In this document: positions 25,399-34,243 of the stretch, piece after piece
Position numbering within the stretch: the first letter of the stretch is position 1
Layout of the letters: each line of letters begins with the position of its first letter
NCBI GenBank assembly: GCA_900551325.1
Contig: URVM01000002.1
Span: 1 to 64,000, forward strand
DNA: 64,000 nt
Source: an uncultured Eubacteriales bacterium
GTDB lineage: Bacteria; Bacillota; Clostridia; Lachnospirales; Cellulosilyticaceae
Direction of reading: 5' to 3'
The notes under the pieces: generated by a model
What the model was told of the DNA's origin: nothing
Seen by the model: the letters and a program-made list of their open reading frames with translations, nothing else
Database searches by the model: none
Program-made: the position numbers and the translations under genes

Positions 25399-26738
25399 TT
25401 TATTTCTCCTTTTGCATGTAAAATCTTCTCTAGCCATTCTTGTCCTTCATTGGGCACCACAAGGACAGGTATTCCAAGTTCATCTCTTAATTGATCTACT
25501 GTATAGTCATCTAAAAAGACTTCTTCACCACATTTTAACATATTCTCAGCAATTAGCAAAACTTTCCCTTTATTTGCTTTAGATTTTAAAGTCTTTACAA
25601 TGTCTTGTCCTGTAAGTAATCCAGTTACTGTTACATATTCACCAAAATAATCATTGATAACTGGATAAACATGAATATTAAAGTTTGGGTATTTTTCCTT
25701 AACTTTTGCTACACAATTTTCCATAAAGTGTTCTGTAATACATCCTGTTACAAGAGAGCACTCAAAGAAATCTTCATTTACTTCTTTATCTTTAAGGGCT
25801 TGTTCTAATTCATATTCAAATTTGGTTAACATACCTACCCCATTATCTAAAACAGGAAATCCTTCATATTCATCATAAGATAAAGGTGATAACCCAGCTG
25901 TTATATAAAATTCATCTGCTGCAAAAACAAAACGTGTACCCATTTTTTCTAAATAGTACTTTTGCCATTTTTCAATAACCTCTACAACCTCTTTTGCTGA
26001 ATCTTTATTAAAGGATTCTAAATAAGGTAGGTTCTCTCTAAATTTAGATACCCCTACAGGTACTACTGTTAAAGATAAAATATGAGGAATAAACTGACTT
26101 AAATCTTGTATGGTTTGATCTAGAATCTTTCCATCATTTAAACCTGGGCAAAGTACAATCTGTCCATTAACCTCAATACCATGATCAATAAGATTTTTAA
26201 GTTGCTCCATAATTTCACCCGCAAAACGATTGTGAAGAAGCGCTTTTCTTACTTCAGGATCTGTGGCATGAATAGATACATTTAGTGGTGATAAACGATA
26301 TTTAATCAAACGTTCCTTATCATAATCTGATAAGTTTGTTAAAGTAATATAGTTCCCATTAAGGAAGGACATACGCCAATCATCATCTTTAAAGTAAACT
26401 GTTTGACGCATATTAGGAGGGAGCTGGTCAATGAAGCAGAACTTACATTTATTGCGACATTTTAAAAGTTCGTCCATCAGTTCTGTTTCAAAGACAAGAC
26501 CTAAATCTTCTCCATAGTCTTTTTCTATTTCAAGATTCCATACTTCTCCATTTGCTTTTTCAATTTGCACTTCTATCTCTTCATCACTTAATAAGAAACG
26601 ATAATCAAAAACATCTTGAATACGTTCTCCATTAATACTTAAAAGCTTATCGCCTTTTTCTATTTCAAGTTCTTTTCCAATACTATCTTCTAGCACATCT
26701 ACTATAAGATGTGGTTTATAAGTTACTCGACTGTTCAC
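25395..26738 (-). CDS. DUF512 radical-SAM protein with N-terminal PDZ-like domain
   Basis: Conserved clostridial protein of unassigned function. A PDZ-like region (about residues 10-75, GDKLLSINGERIQDVFDYR) is followed by a radical-SAM domain. The 4Fe-4S motif CX3CX2C is at C97, C101 and C104 of the longest frame (CRNKCKFCFIDQLP). The C-terminal DUF512 part follows (RFVFAADEFYITAG, TGLLTGQDIV). The GTG at 26738 is 9 bases from AGGAG and is the likely start; a TTG 9 bases upstream directly abuts that site. It is coupled to der by a 4-base overlap, suggesting a role around translation or ribosome assembly, which is inference. Confidence 0.88.
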   Translation of the reverse strand: MNSRVTYKPHLIVDVLEDSIGKELEIEKGDKLLSINGERIQDVFDYRFLLSDEEIEVQIEKANGEVWNLEIEKDYGEDLGLVFETELMDELLKCRNKCKFCFIDQLPPNMRQTVYFKDDDWRMSFLNGNYITLTNLSDYDKERLIKYRLSPLNVSIHATDPEVRKALLHNRFAGEIMEQLKNLIDHGIEVNGQIVLCPGLNDGKILDQTIQDLSQFIPHILSLTVVPVGVSKFRENLPYLESFNKDSAKEVVEVIEKWQKYYLEKMGTRFVFAADEFYITAGLSPLSYDEYEGFPVLDNGVGMLTKFEYELEQALKDKEVNEDFFECSLVTGCITEHFMENCVAKVKEKYPNFNIHVYPVINDYFGEYVTVTGLLTGQDIVKTLKSKANKGKVLLIAENMLKCGEEVFLDDYTVDQLRDELGIPVLVVPNEGQEWLEKILHAKGEIK

Positions 26739-26750
26739 TTTCTTCAACTC

Positions 26751-27575
26751 CTATTTTAAGTACATAAAAGCACCTAACGTTCCACGTTTACCCTGTGTTT
26801 TACGGTGTGAGAAAAAGAAATCATTCTCACAGCAAGTACACATCTCAGCCTTAGCAATCTGATTAGGTTTTATACCTATTGTTTCTAAACTGTATGCATT
26901 ACATGCCCATAAATCAATATGGTATTTATTTGTTTTTTTATTTTCTTTAATAAAAGATTGATGGCCAAATTTCTCTAAGAAAACATTTGCCACATCTTTA
27001 TCTACTTCAAAGCAACAAGGGCCAATGGAAGGACCAATCCCTACCTCTATGGCTTCTAGTGGAATATTATGTTCATGCTGCCATATGTCTATCATTTTTT
27101 TACCAATTTCATTTACTGTCCCCCGCCATCCTGCATGGGCCATACCAATCATACCATACTTTGGAGCATAAAAAAATAGTGGAACACAATCTGCATAATG
27201 TGTTACTAATGTTAAATTTTTATCTTTAGTATAAATACCATCTAGATTTTCCCATTTATTAGGCCTTAATAAACCATTTCCTCCATCTTCTAGATGGACT
27301 TCTTCTATCTTAGTTTCATGAACTTGATTAGTAAGTACCATGTGTTCTATATCTGTTCCAATAAGCTCTCCAACACGTCTATAATTCTCTAGAACATTTT
27401 TCCTCTCATCTCCACGATTAAAACCTAAATTTAAGCTTTCACATATACCAGTACTTACGCCACCTAACTTACTGGTAAAACAGTGAACCATCTGTGGATC
27501 ATTTTCCCAACGTTCAAATACAACATGAGGTACTTTAACATCTTTTTTATAGATTGCACCAAGCTTGTTCTCCAT
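26751..27575 (-). CDS. pgeF: purine nucleoside phosphorylase of the YfiH/LACC1 family
   Basis: Family formerly called multicopper polyphenol oxidase; members act on purine nucleosides (phosphorolysis, deamination) using one zinc. The Zn-site and family motifs are present: NLGFNRGDERKNVLEN, THYADCVPLFFY, GMAHAGWRGTVNEI, GPSIGPCCFEVDKDV and CCENDFFFSHRK. The length of 274 is normal. It is the homologue of B. subtilis ylmD, here placed in the ylq/yph block instead of beside ylmE. Some homologues edit muropeptides, so the physiological role is uncertain. Confidence 0.9.
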   Translation of the reverse strand: MENKLGAIYKKDVKVPHVVFERWENDPQMVHCFTSKLGGVSTGICESLNLGFNRGDERKNVLENYRRVGELIGTDIEHMVLTNQVHETKIEEVHLEDGGNGLLRPNKWENLDGIYTKDKNLTLVTHYADCVPLFFYAPKYGMIGMAHAGWRGTVNEIGKKMIDIWQHEHNIPLEAIEVGIGPSIGPCCFEVDKDVANVFLEKFGHQSFIKENKKTNKYHIDLWACNAYSLETIGIKPNQIAKAEMCTCCENDFFFSHRKTQGKRGTLGAFMYLK

Positions 27576-27586
27576 GAAAATCCCTC

Positions 27587-27952
27587 CTAAAATACATTTT
27601 TCAAATGAGTTATATCTTCCCCTAATATTTCAATCACATCAAAACGGCAAGCGACTTCCTTATTATAATGAGTCATAATATAATACTTAGCTACATTTAA
27701 AATTCTTTTTTGTTTATAATAATTAACACTTTCCCTAGGTAGACCACACTTTTTAGAACTTCTATACTTAATTTCTAGAAACACTAAATACTTCCCATCT
27801 TGTGCTATAATATCAATTTCACCTAAACGGCAGCGATAGTTCATCTTTAAGGTAGTATAACCTAATTTTTCAATATACTCCCTCGAAGCTTTTTCATAAA
27901 ATGTTCCTACACATCTTTTATTTTGTTTGGTGCACTTTACTATAGAGTTCAT
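27587..27952 (-). CDS. YraN/UPF0102 family protein
   Basis: Small protein with a restriction-endonuclease-like fold. The conserved core GEIDIIAQDGKYLVFLEIKYR holds the D-x(n)-E-x-K acidic/lysine triad, so nuclease-like activity is possible but unproven. The ATG at 27952 gives 121 residues; a GTG at 27961 is an alternative, and neither has a good site. The 5' end overlaps the preceding FlhB-like gene by 35 bases, so translation is probably coupled. A Cys-rich, Lys-rich leader (KCTKQNKRCVG) precedes the core. Confidence 0.82.
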   Translation of the reverse strand: MNSIVKCTKQNKRCVGTFYEKASREYIEKLGYTTLKMNYRCRLGEIDIIAQDGKYLVFLEIKYRSSKKCGLPRESVNYYKQKRILNVAKYYIMTHYNKEVACRFDVIEILGEDITHLKNVF

Positions 27953-28202
27953 CCATATCACTCACAAATACAAGTATTTGAGCCATAATATCATAAAGCT
28001 CTTCTGGTATTTGGGCTCCTATTCCTATTTCTGTTAAAAGTGTAGCCAGCTTCTCATCTTTATAAACGGGAATATTATGTTTCTTTGCTTCATCTAATAT
28101 TTTCTCTGCTACATATCCTTTTCCTTCAGCTACAACTATTGGTCCATTATCTTTTTGTGGGTCATAACGTACAGCAGCTACTCGTTTATGATTTTCTTCC
28201 AT
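27918..28202 (-). CDS. FlhB C-terminal-domain-like protein (YlqH type)
   Basis: A free-standing 94-residue protein that aligns with the cytoplasmic FlhB-CC fragment of the flagellar export gate (AAVRYDPQKDNGPIVVAEG, HNIPVYKDEKLATLL, IGAQIPEELYDIMAQILVFV). It has no membrane part and no NPTH autocleavage site; it starts about where the cleaved FlhB fragment would. An AGAGGGAG site precedes the ATG. It equals B. subtilis ylqH, also located after rnhB-ylqG. Function is unknown; a role with its FliK-like neighbour is possible. Confidence 0.85.
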   Translation of the reverse strand: MEENHKRVAAVRYDPQKDNGPIVVAEGKGYVAEKILDEAKKHNIPVYKDEKLATLLTEIGIGAQIPEELYDIMAQILVFVSDMDELYSKVHQTK

Positions 28203-28229
28203 CTTACTCCCTCTTATATTTATGGTTTC

Positions 28230-29681
28230 TCATACTTGACAATCAAAACTTTTAATACCCATTATTTCACTATCTTTTTCTTTAGTTATAGGCTTGATAC
28301 CTTCTGCTTTTTTAGCATAACTTATATCACTAATATAATACCCTAATGTTTGTAGAGGTGCCACTAATCTATGTCCCTCTTTTTCTATTAATCTTCGTAC
28401 TTCTTCTTTATCTACATAAAAACCTATCTTCAGAGCCTTTTGTACTTGATAAATATGTATTTCAACTTCCTTTAAAGTAGGCATATCTAAGGCAATAACA
28501 GTATATAAACTTTTATCTAACTTCGATTTTTGTTTATAAGGTTTATAGAAGTAAACTTTCCCCTTCGCTTCACCTAGTTCACTCATAAAAGGAAAAGTGT
28601 AATAATTCCCCTCTTCTTTTAATTTCTGTCCTACTAAGAGCTGTTCTTCCACTTGGCCTATAACCCGCTCTAAAGATTCAGACTGAGGCATGTGCTCCTT
28701 AATAGTTTTTATTACCTTTTCAATGATTTCTTCCTCTTTAAAAAGATTAGTAGATTTAAGCCCTCCTGCTTGGGTGGCTGCTTCTTTTAGATTTTCTAAA
28801 GGTAAACGTATAGATGCTCTTAGCCATTTTTTTAGTACTTCTTCCAAAGGTACATGATTATCTAAAACTAATTTTATAAAGTCCTTAAGCTCTTCCTTTT
28901 TTAAGGTAATGTTTTCTAAACTTTCATTTTCCTCTTTCGTAAGAGAACTTAGTTCCTTAATCACTTGTTCTAAAGTATCTTCAGGTAATACTTTCTCAAA
29001 AGTATTAAAACATTTTATTAAACCTTCTTCTTTATTCATACCTTGTTCTACAAAAGTTTTACCTATAATAGTGAATAGTTCATCTATACTATCCATAAGT
29101 TTTGTAACTTCATAATTACTAATTCCTTTATAAGCTACTTGCCTATCTAATTTAGGCTCCTCTTCATAATGTTGTAAAATATTTAAAAGTACTTCCATTG
29201 GTAACTTAGTAACTTGAGTTAATCCAAAAGTTTTTACTATAGACTCTTTTAAAAGAGGTAGTTGAAAACGTGTAAAGCCTTCTACTACTTCTTTCATACC
29301 TTCTTTTACTGGAAGTCCCAAGTCTTCTAGTGCCTGTGTCACCACAGTTTTATTTTCTATATTTTCTACTAAACCTTGATTTTTTATTGAAAGGAGTAAT
29401 TTATCTCCCTCTGTACCTTGTACCTCCCATTGCACTAATTGTCCAATAAGCTCATGATCATTTAATGAAGTATTAAGTAGTAGATTAGTAGTAAGTTCCT
29501 TTAGGAACAACTTGCCTTCTAATTTGACTAAAGTACCTTCAATTAAATCTCCACTTTTAAGCTGATTTATAAAATCTTGCTTACAATGTAGTAATGCTGC
29601 CTTAGCTTGATCACTTAAGGCAGCATGTGGCATTCCATTATTTTGATAGGCTTGTTTTAATAAATGCATTTGATTGATCAC
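28230..29681 (-). CDS. YlqG-like protein with FliK-like C-terminus
   Basis: A 483-residue, mostly helical, Leu/Glu/Lys-rich soluble protein that I cannot assign a function. Its position between rnhB and the FlhB-like gene matches B. subtilis ylqG. Residues about 370-470 (VEIHIYQVQKALKIGFYVDK, then LVAPLQTLGYYISDISY) have the pattern of the flagellar hook-length control (FliK) C-terminal domain. The N-terminal third has a beta-rich segment (GDLIEGTLVKLEGKLFLKEL). The GTG start overlaps the rnhB stop (TAGTG) and has GAGGG upstream. Confidence 0.6.
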   Translation of the reverse strand: MINQMHLLKQAYQNNGMPHAALSDQAKAALLHCKQDFINQLKSGDLIEGTLVKLEGKLFLKELTTNLLLNTSLNDHELIGQLVQWEVQGTEGDKLLLSIKNQGLVENIENKTVVTQALEDLGLPVKEGMKEVVEGFTRFQLPLLKESIVKTFGLTQVTKLPMEVLLNILQHYEEEPKLDRQVAYKGISNYEVTKLMDSIDELFTIIGKTFVEQGMNKEEGLIKCFNTFEKVLPEDTLEQVIKELSSLTKEENESLENITLKKEELKDFIKLVLDNHVPLEEVLKKWLRASIRLPLENLKEAATQAGGLKSTNLFKEEEIIEKVIKTIKEHMPQSESLERVIGQVEEQLLVGQKLKEEGNYYTFPFMSELGEAKGKVYFYKPYKQKSKLDKSLYTVIALDMPTLKEVEIHIYQVQKALKIGFYVDKEEVRRLIEKEGHRLVAPLQTLGYYISDISYAKKAEGIKPITKEKDSEIMGIKSFDCQV

Positions 29682-30457
29682 TAGAATCCCTCATTTTTTA
29701 GAAATGTTCTTCGATGTAGTGGTGTAATCCCATATGTACGAATACCTTCATAATGGGCATGACTTCCATAACCTTTATTACTTTCCCAGTCATATTGTGG
29801 ATAGACTTTTGCATAGTCTTTCATCATACGATCTCTTGTCACTTTAGCTACAATACTAGCAGCTGCAATAGCACCACTTTTATTATCACCTTTGACAACT
29901 GCATGTTGTATACTTTCGACTTGTGGTATAGTCTTATCACCATCTACAAGTACAACTATATCTTGTTCTTCTAATTTACTTAAAGCTATTCTCATAGCTT
30001 TAAAAGTAGCCTGTAAAATATTTAATTTATCTATTTCATCTGCCTCTACAACTCCTATTCCAACAAATAGCGCTTTATCTAAAATTTCATCGTAGAGTTC
30101 TTCTCTTTTTTCTTCGGCTATTTTCTTAGAATCTTTAACACCTAAGAGTTCACATTCTTCAGGTAGTACAACAGCACAAGCTACTACTGGTCCTGCAAGG
30201 GGTCCTCTTCCAACCTCATCTACACCTACAAGAACTTTATGCTCTCCTTTAAAAGCCTGGTCAAAATAAAGTTTTTGTTCCCACTCTTCTTTTAGCTTCT
30301 TTATACTTTCTAACTGTTTAGCGTACTTATTCCCAATCTTTATTACACCAGCTCTTGTATCTTCTAATGCATATTGAATTAATATATTAAGCTCCTCTTC
30401 CTTAGCTGCTTTAAGCAGAGCTTCTATCTCTTTTACTTTTTTATCACTTAAGTTCAT
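29681..30457 (-). CDS. rnhB: ribonuclease HII
   Basis: Removes ribonucleotides from DNA by cutting RNA-DNA junctions. The catalytic motif GVDEVGRGPLAGPVV contains the first D and E; further acidic residues occur in LGVKDSKK, VLVDGDKTI and ASIVAKVTRDRMM. An N-terminal extension of about 70 residues, as in B. subtilis RnhB, gives 258 residues. The ATG overlaps the upstream lepB stop (TAATG). Confidence 0.96.
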   Translation of the reverse strand: MNLSDKKVKEIEALLKAAKEEELNILIQYALEDTRAGVIKIGNKYAKQLESIKKLKEEWEQKLYFDQAFKGEHKVLVGVDEVGRGPLAGPVVACAVVLPEECELLGVKDSKKIAEEKREELYDEILDKALFVGIGVVEADEIDKLNILQATFKAMRIALSKLEEQDIVVLVDGDKTIPQVESIQHAVVKGDNKSGAIAAASIVAKVTRDRMMKDYAKVYPQYDWESNKGYGSHAHYEGIRTYGITPLHRRTFLKNEGF

Positions 30458-30984
30458 TATTTAAGTACTCCTATAGTATCAAATGGATAAATTCTAAATC
30501 CACCTATTGCAATAATTTTTTCTGCCTTAATTGCACCAAATACACGACTATCTGCACTTTCTTCACGATTATCTCCCATTACCCAGTAGCTTCCTTCAGG
30601 TACTACATAAGGAAATTCAATATCGCTCCAAGAAAAAGGATAAGTGCTGTGTTCATATCTTACATATCCTGATTCATCTAGTGGTGCTCCATTTACATAT
30701 ACATCACCATTTTGTAGATCAACTGTATCCCCGCCTTTAGCAATAAGACGTTTTACTAATCGTTCATCACCTTCATAAAAGATTACAATTTCTCCTACTT
30801 CTGGTTCTCGTCCATATGCAGTAAATGGACTTACAATGAGATGGTCATTTATCATAATAGTTGGTATCATAGAACCACTTGGTACTTCTGTATGCATAGC
30901 TACAAAACGAATAACTAAGAGGGCAGCTAAAAGAGCCACTAATAAATCTTTACTAAAATCTAATACATTCCTTAACTTTTCCAT
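30457..30984 (-). CDS. lepB: signal peptidase I, paralogue 1
   Basis: Cleaves secretory signal peptides at the outer face of the membrane. One N-terminal membrane helix is followed by the catalytic serine S38 in PSGSMIPTI and the lysine K78 in RLVKRLIAKGGD. The later box MGDNREESADSR is intact. At 175 residues it has the same length and catalytic positions as the next gene, so the two are tandem duplicates. It is coupled to rnhB. Confidence 0.95.
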   Translation of the reverse strand: MEKLRNVLDFSKDLLVALLAALLVIRFVAMHTEVPSGSMIPTIMINDHLIVSPFTAYGREPEVGEIVIFYEGDERLVKRLIAKGGDTVDLQNGDVYVNGAPLDESGYVRYEHSTYPFSWSDIEFPYVVPEGSYWVMGDNREESADSRVFGAIKAEKIIAIGGFRIYPFDTIGVLK

Positions 30985-31020
30985 TTTAAGGCCTTCTTTC
31001 TTAACATAATATATAATCTC

Positions 31021-31548
31021 CTATTTTAAAACACCTATCGTTTGAAAAGGAAAGATTTTAAAGGCACCAATTGCAATAATAGCATCTTTTGAAATAGCTC
31101 CAAAAATACGGCTATCTGCACTTCCTTCCCTATTATCTCCCATCATAAAATAAGAATCTTTTGGCACTGTATAAGGAAAGTCAATTTCACTTCCTGCATA
31201 TTCTCTTGTGCTATTATATGTATGTATATAAGACGTTTCGTCTATTTCATTACCATTAATATAAACTTTACCTTCAGCTAGGTCAATTATATCTCCTGGC
31301 TCTCCTATAACTCTCTTAATTAAATGTTCTCCACCATATTCAAAAACAACAATTTCACCTTTTTTAGGCTCCCTGTAATAACTAGGTATAAGGTTTACTA
31401 TTAAATGATCTCCAGGTTCTATAGTTGGAATCATAGAACCTGAAGGAATGCGTGTATGCATAATCAGAAATTGAGAAATGAGAAGCGCACTAAGTACAGC
31501 TAAAAGTGGCTCCTTCATTAACTCTAAAGTATTTTTAATCCTTTTCAA
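31021..31548 (-). CDS. lepB: signal peptidase I, paralogue 2
   Basis: Second copy of the 175-residue SPase I, with S38 in PSGSMIPTI, K78 in HLIKRVIGEPGD and MGDNREGSADSR. It is closely similar to paralogue 1 over its whole length and in the same orientation 36 bases away, pointing to a tandem duplication. It lies directly downstream of rbgA. Confidence 0.95.
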   Translation of the reverse strand: MKRIKNTLELMKEPLLAVLSALLISQFLIMHTRIPSGSMIPTIEPGDHLIVNLIPSYYREPKKGEIVVFEYGGEHLIKRVIGEPGDIIDLAEGKVYINGNEIDETSYIHTYNSTREYAGSEIDFPYTVPKDSYFMMGDNREGSADSRIFGAISKDAIIAIGAFKIFPFQTIGVLK

Positions 31549-31553
31549 TAACC

Positions 31554-32420
31554 TCAGTCCTCTCCTTTGAGGTCTGATGGAGTTTCTAATGTAATTTTTC
31601 CTAATTTGCCACTACGATATTCATCTAGAATAACTAGAGCAGTCCTTGTTTCATCTACTTCTCCACCAGGCACAATAAAACCACGTTTTTTACCTATCAT
31701 GATAAGTATATCATAAGGACTGGATTCTGGTAAGATTTCTATTTTATAACGCTCTTCTAATTTATTTTTAAAGCGATCTTTTCCTAATTCTAAAAATCCC
31801 ATTGCAAGTTCACGTGTATCAAGGATTTCATCTTTAATAGAACCTAAATAAGCTAATTTCTTGGCTACTTCTTGGTCTTCAAATTTAGGCCATAGTATAC
31901 CTGGCATATCTAAAAGTTCAAAGCCTTTTTTAATTTTAACCCATTGCTTTCCGCGAGTTACACCAGGTTTATCTCCTGTTTTTGTAGAACCTTTTCCAAC
32001 AAGAGAGTTAATAAACGTAGACTTACCTACGTTTGGAATACCTACAATCATAGCACGTATAGGTCTATAAATACGTCCTCTTGCTTTATCTCTTTCTATC
32101 TTTTCTCTTAACATTTCTTCAGCAGCTTGTGTTACTTCTTTCATACCTTTTCCTGATGTTGCTACAATCTCTATAACTTTTACATTTGCAGAACTGTACC
32201 AATTGCTCCACTCTTTTACTAAAGCTGGATCTGCAAGGTCTCCTTTGTTTAATACAATAAGACGCATTTTACCTTTAGTTAACTTATCGATATCAGGATT
32301 TTTGGTGCTGTAAGGAGCTCTTGCATCAAGTAACTCAATAACAATGTCAACAAGCTTAACATTCTCCTCAATGAGACGTCTTGTTTTTGTCATATGTCCT
32401 GGGTACCATTGTATTTGCAT
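31554..32420 (-). CDS. rbgA: ribosome biogenesis GTPase A
   Basis: Circularly permuted GTPase needed for late 50S assembly (helix 81 region, L16 incorporation). The motif order is G4 (NKGD), then G1 (GIPNVGKSTFIN) and G3 (DMPG), after the conserved N-terminus QWYPGHMTKTRR. The C-terminal domain is present. The ATG at 32420 (288 residues) has AAAGGTG at good spacing; a GTG 9 bases upstream falls within that site. It is placed between signal peptidase genes, as ylqF is near sipT-type genes in Firmicutes. Confidence 0.96.
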   Translation of the reverse strand: MQIQWYPGHMTKTRRLIEENVKLVDIVIELLDARAPYSTKNPDIDKLTKGKMRLIVLNKGDLADPALVKEWSNWYSSANVKVIEIVATSGKGMKEVTQAAEEMLREKIERDKARGRIYRPIRAMIVGIPNVGKSTFINSLVGKGSTKTGDKPGVTRGKQWVKIKKGFELLDMPGILWPKFEDQEVAKKLAYLGSIKDEILDTRELAMGFLELGKDRFKNKLEERYKIEILPESSPYDILIMIGKKRGFIVPGGEVDETRTALVILDEYRSGKLGKITLETPSDLKGED

Positions 32421-32446
32421 AATTTTCACCTTTATTTCTATAGTCT

Positions 32447-32989
32447 CTATTTATTTAAAAAAGGATTTTCCCAAAATGGCCATATACGTAAATCTATACG
32501 CCCAATAATATTTTTCTTCGGTACACATCCAATATAATTAAATCTACTGTCAATACTACTATTGTAATTATCACCTAAAACAAAATAAGAGTTATTAGGT
32601 ACTGTAAAAGGGTATTTTATATCTCCTCTATGCATCATAGCATTTTCATCTGATCCATTAATAGGCTCTCCATTTATATAAAGTTGTCCATTAATATAAT
32701 CAATAAGATCACCAGGTAGACCTACAATACGTTTTACAACAGGTGTCTTAATATTACCTGTGTAAAATCCAATAATATCTCCTTTTTTAGGTTCTCCTAC
32801 CGTATAGACTACTTTATTGATTATAACCATATGGTTATTTTCTAATATAGGTGCCATAGACATCCCTCTAACACGTAAATTTTGTGCTAGGAAAGTAGTA
32901 ATAATGACAACAACTATTGCGGCAGTTATGAAGTCTTTTAAGAACCCTAAAAGTTGGTCTTTATATTTACCCTTCATCTCTTTCATCAT
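32447..32989 (-). CDS. lepB: signal peptidase I, paralogue 3
   Basis: More divergent SPase I. The catalytic serine is in RGMSMAPIL and the lysine in PVVKRIVGLPGD; GDNYNSSIDSRF replaces the usual GDNREES-SDSR box with N and S but keeps the key D-S-R. Starting at the ATG at 32989 (GAGAG upstream) it has 180 residues; a GTG at 33013 is an alternative. It sits between rplS and rbgA, the position of the ancestral lepB in many Clostridia, so this is probably the original copy. Confidence 0.94.
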   Translation of the reverse strand: MMKEMKGKYKDQLLGFLKDFITAAIVVVIITTFLAQNLRVRGMSMAPILENNHMVIINKVVYTVGEPKKGDIIGFYTGNIKTPVVKRIVGLPGDLIDYINGQLYINGEPINGSDENAMMHRGDIKYPFTVPNNSYFVLGDNYNSSIDSRFNYIGCVPKKNIIGRIDLRIWPFWENPFLNK

Positions 32990-33013
32990 TAAATTTCTCT
33001 CATTTCTATACAC

Positions 33014-33040
33014 AAAAAGGGACTATAAAAGTCCCTTTTT
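33014..33040. terminator. terminator after rplS
   Basis: Eleven-bp perfect stem AAAAAGGGACT / AGTCCCTTTTT with a 5-base loop; T-run on the minus strand. It separates rplS from lepB-rbgA. Confidence 0.85.
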
Positions 33041-33058
33041 ATTTTATTAATTGTTTTC

Positions 33059-33403
33059 TTACTTAATTAACTCTTTAACTTTAGCGTTTTTACCAACACG
33101 CTCACGTAAGTAGTTAAGTTTAGCACGTCTTACTTTACCACGACGAATAACTTCGATTTTCTCGATAAGTGGTGAGTGAACTGGCCATGTTTTTTCAACA
33201 CCTACACCGTAAGAAAGTCTTCTTACTGTGAAGTTTTCACGAGCTCCACCATTTTGTCTTTTTAATACGATTCCTTCGAACATTTGGATACGTTCTCTTT
33301 GACCTTCTTTGATACGAGCGTAAACACGTACTGTGTCACCTACGTTAAATGGTGTTACTTCTCTGATTTGTTCGTTTTCAATAGCTCTAATAATTTCGTT
33401 CAT
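33059..33403 (-). CDS. rplS: 50S ribosomal protein L19
   Basis: Large-subunit protein at the 30S-50S interface. The sequence FNVGDTVRVYARIKEGQRER and QMFEGIVLKRQNGG are L19 hallmarks, and the product has 114 residues. An AAAGGAG site is present. It ends the trmD operon and is preceded by a structured leader that may be the L19 autoregulatory element. Confidence 0.98.
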   Translation of the reverse strand: MNEIIRAIENEQIREVTPFNVGDTVRVYARIKEGQRERIQMFEGIVLKRQNGGARENFTVRRLSYGVGVEKTWPVHSPLIEKIEVIRRGKVRRAKLNYLRERVGKNAKVKELIK

Positions 33404-33480
33404 GTCTATTTTCTCCTTTAATCTAAGATGTTCATAACCTTATATAAGGCAGAGGACCATCCGTAATAACTCTCATGAAT
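33404..33480 (-). promoter_or_regulatory. candidate L19 leader RNA
   Basis: The 76 bases between trmD and rplS can fold: TTCAT/ATGAA (33431-33435 with 33475-33479) closes a domain containing the palindrome CCTTATATAAGG (33438-33449). Firmicutes are known to carry an L19 leader at this place. I cannot check the consensus, so this is by position and foldability. Confidence 0.45.
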
Positions 33481-34241
33481 TATAGCATGTCTTTACTAGA
33501 TTTGCAACGTTTTTTTGCATATTCCTTAATAAAGCACTTTTCTTTTTCTGTTAAATTTGCCTTTTTTAAAAGATCTGGCCTTTTATTAAATGTGTTAATA
33601 ATAGACATCTGTCTTCTATACTCAGCAATCTTTTTATGATTACCTGATAAAAGTACATCTGGTACAGCCTGATCTTTATAAATAGCTGGCCTTGTATATT
33701 GAGGATACTCTAAAAGACCATCTGAAAAACTTTCATCTTGGAAAGATTCAGCCTTACCTAATACCCCTGGTACTAAACGACTAATACTATCTGCTACTAC
33801 AAGGGCTGCTAACTCTCCACCTGTTAAAACATAATCCCCTATTGAAACTTCATCTGTTACAATAGCATCTAAGGCACGTTGATCAATACCTTCATAATGT
33901 CCACATAATAATACAATATGCTCTTCACTACTTAATGCTTCTGCCATATGTTGCTTCCAAGGCTGTCCTTGTGGAGACATATAAAGTACATGATTTGGTT
34001 TTACTTTAGATTCTTTCACTATATGCTCGTAACAAGAGCATACAGGATCAGCCATCATAAGCATACCAGCGCCTCCACCATAAGGATAATCATCAACTTG
34101 TAGATGTTTATTATTCGCAAAATCACGGATATTAATAGCTTCAATCTCAATCAATCCATTTTGTCTTGCACGTCCTAAAATGCTACATTTTACTGCATCT
34201 TCAATCATTTCAGGAAACAATGTCATAATGGTAATTTTCAT
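33480..34241 (-). CDS. trmD: tRNA (guanine-N1)-methyltransferase
   Basis: Methylates G37 of tRNAs, preventing +1 frameshifting. The SPOUT trefoil-knot segments LLCGHYEGIDQRALD and SIGDYVLTGGELAALV are clear, with GGGAGMLMMADPV upstream. The length of 253 is typical. It lies 2 bases after rimM in the conserved rpsP-khpA-rimM-trmD-rplS order. Confidence 0.97.
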   Translation of the reverse strand: MKITIMTLFPEMIEDAVKCSILGRARQNGLIEIEAINIRDFANNKHLQVDDYPYGGGAGMLMMADPVCSCYEHIVKESKVKPNHVLYMSPQGQPWKQHMAEALSSEEHIVLLCGHYEGIDQRALDAIVTDEVSIGDYVLTGGELAALVVADSISRLVPGVLGKAESFQDESFSDGLLEYPQYTRPAIYKDQAVPDVLLSGNHKKIAEYRRQMSIINTFNKRPDLLKKANLTEKEKCFIKEYAKKRCKSSKDML

Positions 34242-34243
34242 TC

